A DNA stretch of 64,000 nucleotides, from assembly GCF_016283395.1 (NCBI RefSeq), contig NZ_JAEEMU010000032.1, positions 257,226 to 321,225 on the forward strand, given 5' to 3'. This DNA comes from Ruminococcus sp. GTDB lineage: Bacteria; Bacillota_A; Clostridia; Oscillospirales; Ruminococcaceae. Positions 17,908-25,523 of this stretch are shown in pieces. The notes below the pieces were generated by a model. It worked only from the letters and a program-made list of their open reading frames with translations. It was not told the DNA's origin and did no database searches. How positions within the stretch are numbered: the stretch's first letter is position 1; every line of letters begins with the position of its first letter. Made by a program: the position numbers and the translations under genes.

Positions 17908-18002
17908 GATTACGAATTCTGAAAAAAATAAATTTCAAAAGGGCGTAAAAAGTGGCACTTTTTGAGTGTTTTGGGAAAAGAATTTTTTGAAAATTCGTAA
18001 TC
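17908..18002 (+). promoter_or_regulatory. Structured 5' leader of the ImmA-like gene
   Basis: A 20-base imperfect inverted repeat (17908-17927 against 17983-18002, reading GATTACGAATT... and ...AATTCGTAATC) encloses a compact palindrome, AAAAAGTGGCACTTTTT at 17947-17963. The leader from the promoter to the start codon is about 215 bases. It resembles a folded regulatory leader but matches no riboswitch I know. Confidence 0.45.
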
Positions 18003-18054
18003 GCTTCTGAAAAATTAAATGATAGGCAGTGTATCAAGTTAGGGGGATCGGTGT

Positions 18055-19947
18055 ATGGCTTGCTATCAGAACTTAAAAGATTACCTGCAACACGAACAAA
18101 TTAAGCTCATTGAAGGAGCAATTACGAAGCATCAAAATAATGATGCGGACATAAATGGAAATACTCATATCGAGTCTCTTTACTGCACAGATGACGAGCG
18201 CAGTAATCAGAAAATGGAGCTCGTGGTTTCAGTTGCCTGCAATGATACTGCTTCTGAAAAGCAGTATTACAGAGTCATTCTTTTCGGAAGTCTTGACTTG
18301 AAGCTTAAGGATATTCGGGTTATAGAAGTAGGCGAGTGTGACAAGAGTGATATTCGTGATGATGAATTGCTAAACCATTTCATTCTTCCTGACGTAAGGG
18401 CAGAAGACTTAGAACGCATAGGCAATGAACTCTTTTCTTATTATAGTATGTTTGCTGGCATGAACGGGTACGGACTGTCATTAGGTAAGATCATCAGCAA
18501 CATGAATGCTCCGATTTTCTTTGCCGACCTTCCTGATGACTGCCTCGGAAGAATCAACCTTGTTGAGGCTGACATCAAAACTTATCATTATGATATAGAA
18601 ACTCAGCAGCTTCAAGAGGTCAGTGGTCACGCTAAGCCTGGGGTTATCCTTTTAAACAAGAAAAAATACTATGACGATCAGGACGGTGAGCTTCTAATAA
18701 CTATAGCTCATGAGTTAGTACATTGGCAGTTCCATCAGAAGTTTTTTAAGCTCCTGGTATTGTTAGGCACAGACTCTGATACTATGAACTGTAAAGCGAA
18801 GCCTGTGATAATCTCTGACAGTATGACTGATATTGAGAAAGCCCTGCGTATTGCGGAATGGCAGGCGAATTCCCTTGCAATGAGGCTTGCTATCCCTTCA
18901 AGCACTGTTGATGCCGTTAACAATGAGATTGCCAATGATCCGTCTACATACTACGAAAATTCTGGAGATAGAATGCAGGCTTGTGTAATAAAGTTTGCAA
19001 AAATCTACGGTGTATCCTGCTTTGTGGCAAAGGCGCGTATGCGGCAGTTGGGATATGACTTTGTTGACGGTACTATTCTGGAACACGAAGAAAACGGAAA
19101 GAAGATTCAGCATGCCCCGTTCTATTTTCAGCCTGGGACTCTTAAAGATAACGAGACATATGTGATATACCCTAAAGACTATAAGAAGCTGGTGCAAGAG
19201 AATAAAGATTTCGCTGCGCTTATAAGCTCAGGAAACTACATTTACCTCGGGTATGTTGTATGCAGGCTCAATGAAAAATATATCGATGTTGTCTTTGATA
19301 CTGATAGCGTTGAATTTGTTCTCTCTGACTTTGCCCGTAATCATGCTGATGAGTGCTGCATAAAGTTTTGTTTAAAAGATAAAAATGCTGAAAACTATTA
19401 TTCGCAATATCTTCATAGAGAATACTTGTGCAAGGAAGAGTTCTCAGAAACAAGTGAGTATTATTATAATAAGAAAACAAACGGACTTTCATCTCTTATA
19501 GAACATATGATAGAAGATGAAATTGAAAAAGAAGACAAAAAGGGCGTTGAGCTTATCCATAAAATGGAGGCAAAAGGAATTAAAGAGTTTCCTGAAATAT
19601 TTACATATATTATGGATAAAGCCTCAAAGCCTCGCTTAACAAAGGCTGAAGTAGCTGAGGTCTTAGGTTGTAGTGACAAAACTATTCAGAATTATCGAAA
19701 CGGTCAACAAGTGCCGGATAATATTGATACAGTTATGCTTATATGTTTAGCGTGTAAAACGAGTCCTAAAGTAAGCACATTACTTATAGAAAAAACAGTT
19801 GGTGGTATACCTGATATAGGCTTGCAAAAGACAGCGTATAAGTTTTTGCTCAAGTATACAGATACTTCTCTCAAATATTGGAATATGATGCTTGATGAAT
19901 TTGAATTGCCACACATTAAGCAATTTAGCGAAAAGCAACAAAAATAA
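18055..19947 (+). CDS. ImmA/IrrE-type metallopeptidase with C-terminal HTH
   Basis: A 630-residue protein. Residues 1-~125 are an unrecognised N-terminal domain. A zinc-peptidase core contains IAHELVHWQFH (H219, E220, H223) and a following helix EKALRIAEWQANSLAMRLAIP that supplies the third ligand, as in ImmA/IrrE proteases that cleave repressors of mobile elements. Near the C-terminus (about 527-575) is an HTH, LTKAEVAEVLGCSDKTIQNYRNG, so DNA binding and proteolysis may be in one chain. Typical ImmA proteins are 150-300 residues, so this one is unusually long. GGGGGA precedes ATG 18055. It has its own promoter and is followed by two terminators. Confidence 0.75.
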   Translation: MACYQNLKDYLQHEQIKLIEGAITKHQNNDADINGNTHIESLYCTDDERSNQKMELVVSVACNDTASEKQYYRVILFGSLDLKLKDIRVIEVGECDKSDIRDDELLNHFILPDVRAEDLERIGNELFSYYSMFAGMNGYGLSLGKIISNMNAPIFFADLPDDCLGRINLVEADIKTYHYDIETQQLQEVSGHAKPGVILLNKKKYYDDQDGELLITIAHELVHWQFHQKFFKLLVLLGTDSDTMNCKAKPVIISDSMTDIEKALRIAEWQANSLAMRLAIPSSTVDAVNNEIANDPSTYYENSGDRMQACVIKFAKIYGVSCFVAKARMRQLGYDFVDGTILEHEENGKKIQHAPFYFQPGTLKDNETYVIYPKDYKKLVQENKDFAALISSGNYIYLGYVVCRLNEKYIDVVFDTDSVEFVLSDFARNHADECCIKFCLKDKNAENYYSQYLHREYLCKEEFSETSEYYYNKKTNGLSSLIEHMIEDEIEKEDKKGVELIHKMEAKGIKEFPEIFTYIMDKASKPRLTKAEVAEVLGCSDKTIQNYRNGQQVPDNIDTVMLICLACKTSPKVSTLLIEKTVGGIPDIGLQKTAYKFLLKYTDTSLKYWNMMLDEFELPHIKQFSEKQQK

Positions 19948-19980
19948 GACAATTTTGTTTATAAAGATTGTAGGTATGAC

Positions 19981-20004
19981 GAGGAAATGAGATTTCCTCT
20001 TTTA
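19981..20004 (+). terminator. First terminator after the ImmA-like gene
   Basis: GAGGAAAT (19981-19988), loop GAG, ATTTCCTC (19992-19999), then TTTTATAA. Confidence 0.82.
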
Positions 20005-20021
20005 TAACAGAATATAGCCAT

Positions 20022-20060
20022 AAAATCCTCATGTGTATTTAATACATGAGGATTTTTGTT
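20022..20060 (+). terminator. Second, stronger terminator after the ImmA-like gene
   Basis: AAAATCCTCATGT (20022-20034) pairs perfectly with ACATGAGGATTTT (20044-20056), followed by TGTTT. Tandem terminators isolate the ATPase promoter. Confidence 0.85.
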
Positions 20061-20078
20061 TGTATTACGGGATTTGTG

Positions 20079-20147
20079 GTAGGAAATTCCGATTTCTTGG
20101 AAAAGGCGTTCATATCTGATATAATTTCCATAGTAGGAAGTAATTCC
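20079..20147 (+). promoter_or_regulatory. ATPase gene promoter with two GTAGGAA boxes
   Basis: TTGGAA (20097-20102), 17-base spacer, TATAAT (20120-20125). GTAGGAAATTCC (20079-20090) lies just upstream of the -35 box and GTAGGAAGTAATTCC (20133-20147) over the transcription start. Both contain a GGAA...TTCC dyad and match the box in front of the ImmA-like gene. Confidence 0.68.
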
Positions 20148-20178
20148 TCAATATTTTAGACAACAGGAGGTTTTACAA

Positions 20179-23100
20179 ATGTATGAGTCATTTGAAGAGG
20201 TTGCAATGGGCATTTCACGTGACGATCTCGATTTCAGTAGATTGGTCGGAAAACATAAAGAGGAACTGGCTGCTATAGTAGGAGAGCTTTCAGACATTAA
20301 AGCTGCTGAGCAGTGTGCTGAAAAAATGGAGGCACTTCGCTTAGAGGTCACCGAAGCAGTGCGTGCGGAATTTACGCTTGAGGAAGGAAACAGACTCTTA
20401 GAGTCGTCGCCGTTTCTCAGTGAAGCTATTGAACTTGATGGCTATGTATTTGACGGGGCAAGTTTCATTTATCATAAGGTCAAAAAGGATCCAGCCTACG
20501 ATGAAAAGCATCTGGAGCTGAATCCATATAATGAGCATTGGCAGCTACAATGCAAAACAAAGGGACCGACGTTTATCTCCGCTGTCAAAGTCACTGGCTG
20601 CCTTATTGTTGCAGCTTCGGGACCGGGAATTTGCTATGCATATTTGATCATGATAAAAGGCCGAGCGCGCCCATTGGTCTTTTTCGATGGTGACTTGAGT
20701 GACAGGAAAATAGTTTCAGAGTTACAGCTCGAGGATACGTCGCTTCGACCCAAATATGTTGCTGAGGCGTTTCGACGTTCACTTCTTATGTGTTCGGCGG
20801 TGTACTTTTATTCGCCTCCTATGCATGATGGCTGGTGTTTGACTCCAAGAGGGGATTGTAAGTTTTGCTCATCTGAGTACGATAATCTTCTCTTCAAACG
20901 TCTGTATAAAGAAAAGGGAATGCGTAACGTTTATAACGATATTATTCTCTATAAATCAAATCGCACATTCAATGAAGTTGCAGCCGACTATAACAGACTG
21001 CTTTCGGATACTCTTCCCGTAAAGGTCTGTACAGTGATCTCAGCTATGAGTCGTCTGTTGCCACAATTTCAGGAAGAGGGGCTTGTTCAAGACAGGCTTT
21101 GGGTTGTTGAGACTTCTGACGATGCAACTGCAAAAGATATGACAGCTGGACTACAGAACAGAAATCATCGTTCTATTGAAGTATTGTTTTCCTCAAAAAG
21201 AATTCTTTATATCGAGGAACAAATCAAGAGGTATGTTGATTGTGTAATGATCATTCGGCATTCTTCTGCAATAGGCTCGAAATACAAATTAGAGAACATA
21301 CAAGAGTTGTTATCTGAGTTTTTTGCAAACTCTTATGTTGATGATTCGGTTAACCGTATGGTGCCGGTACTGATTATCGATAACGCTGGTGTTTTGTCTG
21401 AAGAATTGTCTATACATCAGCTATCACTAACCGAGCGTGTTCAAATTGAAAATCTTGAACAGGTTCAGAAGTTGTTGGGAGAACTCGACTATCATATCGT
21501 GAAAAATGCTGAGAAAAATCCTGGTGCGGTTAAGCAGCGCATAAAAGCAGTGATAACTGCAGCAAAGAAAATGGCAGCGACGCTTCCGAGGAGAAGTCAG
21601 AGTAACTCGGCAGTAATGTTTCTTTCTACAGCTATTCTGCTGAAGGAAGGCGGCATTCTGACTGAGGCTGATATACAAGCTATGCTTCAATGGCTTTGCA
21701 ATGAGGTCAAGGAAAGAACGTCTTTTAGCCGCTATAATGCCAAAACAATGGGTGCTGTAGCAAGCACGGCAATAAGTACTGGAAAAATAGATATAGGTTT
21801 AGAGGTCGGACCGCCTTTCTGGACTCCTGATAAGGCTATGATTTCAAGTGATGGTTCATTCTGTTTAACGGAGGATCTTTTCAGTGATGAAATTTACTCT
21901 AATTCAGATGTTCCAGTAGGTATAAATAAGGCAAAGGAGGATTTAATATCCGATGGTGACTTACTGACGTATCCGAACTCTAAGGATGAACAGAGAATCT
22001 GGAAGGTTCAAACTGAAGACAGTAGTAAGAAACCAAGGCGATTTTTAACGTTCTCAAGAGATTGGCTTTCTCAGGAAGCAAATCTCGTCATTGATGAGAA
22101 AGTTGCATCGGATAAATTCCACAAGCTTGATGAGCATATTGATAATTTCTTCCGATTTGTTAAGCACGAGCGGTTAGATATGTATGCTGGTCAGGTGATA
22201 ACGGATTACAAACACGGTACTCCGTTCATCGCTGTGACTGGTGCTCCTGGTTCAGGCAAGACAGACTGGATGATGCAGCAGGTCGTTCAGAGGGTAAAGA
22301 GTGATGATGTTGTCATTGTTCTTGATCCGACGAATGCTTTCCTGAAGGAAGAACTGCTTGCACATAATATTCCGGAAGAAATAATCGCTAAACATTTCGA
22401 ATTCTGGGATTTATCGACGCAAGGCTGGCCTGTAAATATTATGGACTTTGATGACTGTGAAAATACAGCTCAGCGTGTGCAAAAACTGTCGAGCCTTCTG
22501 ATATCAGGATTGCATCTGACGGGACCAAATCAGAAATTCATTCTTGTTGATAAAGTGACTGAATTGCTTGAAAAAAATCAAATAAGCACTATTTCTGAAC
22601 TTGCCGTATTACCGGCTGCATTCGACAAGAACGACGATGAAAAGAAGCTGGCTATAAAGCTGAGGGCACTTTTCAGTATAGTAAATATGCAGCAGAATAC
22701 AGCATTGAGTTGGGGCGACCGTCTCTCTGCTAAGGGAAAAGTCCTGGTCATTTCAAGCGGAAATGCTGCTATTAATCCTATGGTGAATACCTTTGATATA
22801 TTGCTCGACACTTTGTATTCTTATAAGGACAAGAACAGGAACGGTAAGATGACTGTGATACTTGACGAGGTTCAGACTTTTAACCATGGTAAAAAAAGTA
22901 CTCTTGTCAGCATACTCAGCAGAGTAAGAAAGCTTGATATATCCGTTATTCTCGCATCGCAGGACTATATGAATGAAAGTCTTGCAACGGTTTATAAATA
23001 CTGCGGCACACATATACTCTTTAGACCTCTTGGCGAAGAGTGCGTAAAGGCTGTAGCCAAGTTCACAAAGCTTGATGAAGATGTCATCAGGACACTTCCT

Positions 23101-23352
23101 GACTTTCACTGTGCTGTCATTGGGGATGTTTATAGTACGTATTATGGAACGAATGTTAAACTTGAAACGGCTTTTTTAGGTATTACATACCGTCCTTCGT
23201 ATGATATGGACAGCCTTCCTGATGAAAAAGCGATAAATAATCAAGCTGTAAACTATAAAGTGTACGTTGATGTCAAGACAGTACGAGCTGCAACACCTGC
23301 GACAAACGAGCTGAAAAATCCTGTTTTGAAGAAATTTAATTTGAAAAGGTGA
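20179..23352 (+). CDS. Large P-loop ATPase (HerA/FtsK/VirB4-like C-terminal domain)
   Basis: A 1057-residue protein. The C-terminal third is an ATPase: Walker A GAPGSGKT at 688-695 and Walker B VILDEVQTF with D896 and E897, followed by SVILASQDYMNES and GTHILFRPLGEECVKAVAKF, a layout like HerA/TraG/VirB4 DNA or protein translocases. The N-terminal ~650 residues are not recognised. They contain VPVLIIDNAG around residue 395, which could be a degenerate second P-loop domain, and a small Cys motif CKFC near 234. AGGAGG precedes ATG 20179. It lies two genes before the integrase. A role in element transfer or defence is possible; neither is proven. Confidence 0.65.
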   Translation: MYESFEEVAMGISRDDLDFSRLVGKHKEELAAIVGELSDIKAAEQCAEKMEALRLEVTEAVRAEFTLEEGNRLLESSPFLSEAIELDGYVFDGASFIYHKVKKDPAYDEKHLELNPYNEHWQLQCKTKGPTFISAVKVTGCLIVAASGPGICYAYLIMIKGRARPLVFFDGDLSDRKIVSELQLEDTSLRPKYVAEAFRRSLLMCSAVYFYSPPMHDGWCLTPRGDCKFCSSEYDNLLFKRLYKEKGMRNVYNDIILYKSNRTFNEVAADYNRLLSDTLPVKVCTVISAMSRLLPQFQEEGLVQDRLWVVETSDDATAKDMTAGLQNRNHRSIEVLFSSKRILYIEEQIKRYVDCVMIIRHSSAIGSKYKLENIQELLSEFFANSYVDDSVNRMVPVLIIDNAGVLSEELSIHQLSLTERVQIENLEQVQKLLGELDYHIVKNAEKNPGAVKQRIKAVITAAKKMAATLPRRSQSNSAVMFLSTAILLKEGGILTEADIQAMLQWLCNEVKERTSFSRYNAKTMGAVASTAISTGKIDIGLEVGPPFWTPDKAMISSDGSFCLTEDLFSDEIYSNSDVPVGINKAKEDLISDGDLLTYPNSKDEQRIWKVQTEDSSKKPRRFLTFSRDWLSQEANLVIDEKVASDKFHKLDEHIDNFFRFVKHERLDMYAGQVITDYKHGTPFIAVTGAPGSGKTDWMMQQVVQRVKSDDVVIVLDPTNAFLKEELLAHNIPEEIIAKHFEFWDLSTQGWPVNIMDFDDCENTAQRVQKLSSLLISGLHLTGPNQKFILVDKVTELLEKNQISTISELAVLPAAFDKNDDEKKLAIKLRALFSIVNMQQNTALSWGDRLSAKGKVLVISSGNAAINPMVNTFDILLDTLYSYKDKNRNGKMTVILDEVQTFNHGKKSTLVSILSRVRKLDISVILASQDYMNESLATVYKYCGTHILFRPLGEECVKAVAKFTKLDEDVIRTLPDFHCAVIGDVYSTYYGTNVKLETAFLGITYRPSYDMDSLPDEKAINNQAVNYKVYVDVKTVRAATPATNELKNPVLKKFNLKR

Positions 23353-23372
23353 TAATGCTATTTAAATGAACT

Positions 23373-23401
23373 GCACATATCTGCAAGTAGCAGATATGTG
23401 C
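23373..23401 (+). terminator. Perfect hairpin after the ATPase gene
   Basis: GCACATATCTGC (23373-23384), loop AAGTA, GCAGATATGTGC (23390-23401). The stem is 12 bp and perfect, but no T-run follows, so it could be an mRNA 3'-end stabiliser or partial terminator before the excisionase gene. Confidence 0.5.
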
Positions 23402-23421
23402 GGAAAATGATAATCAAGAAA

Positions 23422-23450
23422 TTCGTTATCCCCGTAAAGGAGATAACGAA
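23422..23450. promoter_or_regulatory. Inverted repeat upstream of the excisionase gene
   Basis: TTCGTTATC (23422-23430) and GATAACGAA (23442-23450), with another ATAACGAA copy at 23456-23463 close to the ribosome binding site. The arrangement suits an operator or Xis/Int binding site. Inferred. Confidence 0.4.
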
Positions 23451-23478
23451 TATATATAACGAAAAGGAGAAGATCATA

Positions 23479-23724
23479 ATGAATGAAAATGTTAAAACAA
23501 TCGAGAATATTCCCGTAATGCTGGGAATCAAGGAAACCGCTAAGAACTTCGGTATTGCCGAGCACCATGCACGTCAGCTTGCACTGCAGGGACTTGTAAA
23601 GGCAACACGTGCAGGTAAGAAGATACTGATAAATCAGCAAAGTGTGGCTGACTATTTCAATAGCTGCACTTTGAGTACAACTGATATTGCGGTTGTTAAG
23701 CCTATCCCGTTCATTATCAGATGA
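23479..23724 (+). CDS. xis: Excisionase-type DNA-binding protein
   Basis: An 81-residue protein with a winged-helix excisionase pattern: MLGIKETAKNFGIAEHHARQLALQGLVKATRAGKKILINQQSVADYF. The helix-turn-helix is followed by a strand reading the DNA, as in Tn916-type Xis and MerR-like excisionases. Start ATG 23479 follows AAAAGGAG; an upstream GTG would add an unlikely leader that overlaps the inverted repeat. It lies 26 bases before the integrase, the usual xis-int order, and would direct the integrase towards excision. Confidence 0.82.
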   Translation: MNENVKTIENIPVMLGIKETAKNFGIAEHHARQLALQGLVKATRAGKKILINQQSVADYFNSCTLSTTDIAVVKPIPFIIR

Positions 23725-23750
23725 TGAACAACTGATATCGAGGCGATAAA

Positions 23751-24965
23751 ATGGCTAACATAAAAGCTAACATGAACAAGGACGGTATCATCATATCATA
23801 CCGTATCAGAGTTTCTGACGGCTGCGGCGTTGACGGAAGGCAGCGTTTCCAGACTATGACATGGAAGGTACCGCGCGGTATGACTGAAAAGCAGGCAGCA
23901 AAGGAAGCGGAGAGGGTAGCTTTACAGTTTGAGGACGAGGTCAAGAATGGCCTTGCAGGTTCTCAGCGTTCGCTAAAGCTGGTAGAATTCGTACCGATAT
24001 ACCTCGATATCAAGAGGGATATCCTTTCTCCGAGAACCTTTGAGTACTACTGTTCCATCATTGAGAAAGTAATAATCCCGTTGCTGGGGCATATGAAGAT
24101 CTCTGAAATCATAAGTGCGCACATACAGCAATTTGTGCGCTATCTTCAGAAGGAGAAGCCTGATACTTCGCCTGCGACCATAAAAAAGAAGCTTGCTATT
24201 CTGCAATCTATGCTTACTCAAGCGGTGAAGCTTGATATAATACCTATGAACCCTGCTGACGCGAAAAAACTGACGCTTCCGAAAATGGTAACTCCTAAAG
24301 TGGAGATATTTTCGAAGCAGGAGGCTGCTGAGATGCTTGAGTGTCTGGAGCAGGAAGAATTACAATATCAATGTCTTGTGTATCTCGCTATTATTACGGG
24401 GTGCCGTCTCGGTGAGTTGATAGCACTGAAATTCAGTGATATTGATTACGATACGAACAAGGTAACTATCGAAAGAAGTGCCTATAAGTGCAAGGGCAAG
24501 CCTATAGCATTAAAGCCACCGAAGGATTACGAAGTACGCACTATAACAGTCACCGAAGACTGCATTGAGCTTATAAAGCTTCTGAAAGCTGAGAAAGAAC
24601 GCGAACGCATGAGACTTGGTACTGCATGGATAGGCGATGAATGGCTGTTCACACAGTGGAACGGCAACATTATGAACCCTCAGACTCCGACAGCGTGGTT
24701 TGGCAAGTTCCTTAAAAAGAACGGGCTCAAGCACCGTAAATTTCACTCCCTGAGACATACGTCGGCAACGCTGCTGCTGTATGGCGGAGTAAATTTGCAG
24801 CAGGTCAGAGTACGTCTGGGACACGCTGATATCAGTACAACAAACAAGTATCTTCACTGCATTGCAGAGGCTGATACAGAAGCCGCAAATGTACTTGGAA
24901 GTATGCTGATAAGCAGGCATAAGCACAGTGAGGAGCAGGCTGATAATACACAAAAGACAGGGTAA
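23751..24965 (+). CDS. int: Tyrosine recombinase / integrase
   Basis: A 404-residue integrase. The N-terminal arm-binding region is about 1-60. The SAM-like core-binding domain (FVPIYLDIKRDILSPRTFEYY...) spans about 75-165. The catalytic domain has R219 in TGCRLGEL, H332-x-x-R335 in HSLRHTSATLLL, H358 in RLGHADIST and the nucleophile Y367 in NKYLH. All active-site residues are present, so it is probably functional. It catalyses site-specific integration and excision of the accessory region. Ribosome binding site GAGGCG precedes ATG 23751. A terminator follows directly and the capsule cluster begins about 560 bases later. Confidence 0.93.
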   Translation: MANIKANMNKDGIIISYRIRVSDGCGVDGRQRFQTMTWKVPRGMTEKQAAKEAERVALQFEDEVKNGLAGSQRSLKLVEFVPIYLDIKRDILSPRTFEYYCSIIEKVIIPLLGHMKISEIISAHIQQFVRYLQKEKPDTSPATIKKKLAILQSMLTQAVKLDIIPMNPADAKKLTLPKMVTPKVEIFSKQEAAEMLECLEQEELQYQCLVYLAIITGCRLGELIALKFSDIDYDTNKVTIERSAYKCKGKPIALKPPKDYEVRTITVTEDCIELIKLLKAEKERERMRLGTAWIGDEWLFTQWNGNIMNPQTPTAWFGKFLKKNGLKHRKFHSLRHTSATLLLYGGVNLQQVRVRLGHADISTTNKYLHCIAEADTEAANVLGSMLISRHKHSEEQADNTQKTG

Positions 24966-24973
24966 CAGAGCAG

Positions 24974-25007
24974 GGACTTTCCGAATGGGAAGTCCTTGTT
25001 TTTTTAT
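24974..25007 (+). terminator. Terminator of the integrase gene
   Basis: GGACTTTCC (24974-24982), loop GAAT, GGGAAGTCC (24987-24995), followed by TTGTTTTTTTA. Confidence 0.85.
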
Positions 25008-25341
25008 TTTGCGTAGCTGTTACTGCCCGATATGGAATATAAAAGCAAATGTGAAAATCAGTTGTTATTTTATTAATTTAATCATATTAACAGACGAGGA
25101 GAAAAATCATAATTATATTTGTTTGGTATTACTACTTGAAAGATGATATGATTTATCAAATATGTAATCTGTTAACATATATGGAATATATATGTTTGAA
25201 AACCTACTATACTGTTTGTATTAAAATACAGCAAATATACGAAATTTTAAATATAAACACGAAAAAGATATAGCAAATGTGCATAATCGGAGCGAAAAAA
25301 AATAATAATTGTTGATGATTGACAAAAATCGTCAATTCTTC
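25008..25341. repeat. Integrase-capsule intergenic region with short direct repeats
   Basis: This AT-rich stretch has no gene. TATGGAATATA occurs at 25031-25041 and 25180-25190. AGCAAATGTG occurs at 25044-25053 and 25272-25281, with a near copy AGCAAATATA at 25230-25239. Repeats next to an integrase gene can be arm-type Int sites near the element end. An inverted repeat ATTGAC (25318-25323) / GTCAAT (25331-25336) lies just upstream of the capsule promoter and could be its operator. Confidence 0.4.
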
Positions 25342-25370
25342 TTGTAAAACTGGCAAAAATGTGGTATCAT
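25342..25370 (+). promoter_or_regulatory. Probable capsule-cluster promoter
   Basis: TTGTAA (25342-25347), 17-base spacer, TATCAT (25365-25370). It is about 150 bases upstream of the first capsule gene. It is the best match seen but not a strong consensus. Confidence 0.5.
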
Positions 25371-25523
25371 TAATCATATCACATCATATGAAAAATTTAT
25401 AAATAGTCCGACGAATTTACTAATTGTATAATCAGACAATCTATTTACTAATGATAAAATCACTTCGGATTTGTATAAATGAAATAATAATATAATTCAG
25501 CGACGGAAAGGAACTTTAAAAAA

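Larger units (their letters stand above)
8057..24965. mobile_element. Putative integrative/mobilizable element or composite accessory region
   Basis: Between the pilus operon and the capsule cluster lie a serine recombinase, an RHH accessory protein with a mini-relaxase, an XRE regulator, an ImmA/IrrE-type protease, a large P-loop ATPase, an excisionase and, at the right end, a tyrosine integrase. This gene content is typical of integrative mobilizable elements. The right end is probably just after the integrase. The left end is not defined: no att repeats were found by eye in 7835-8000 versus 24966-25520, and two recombinases could mean two nested elements. The stated borders are simply the outermost genes. 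Confidence 0.45.
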
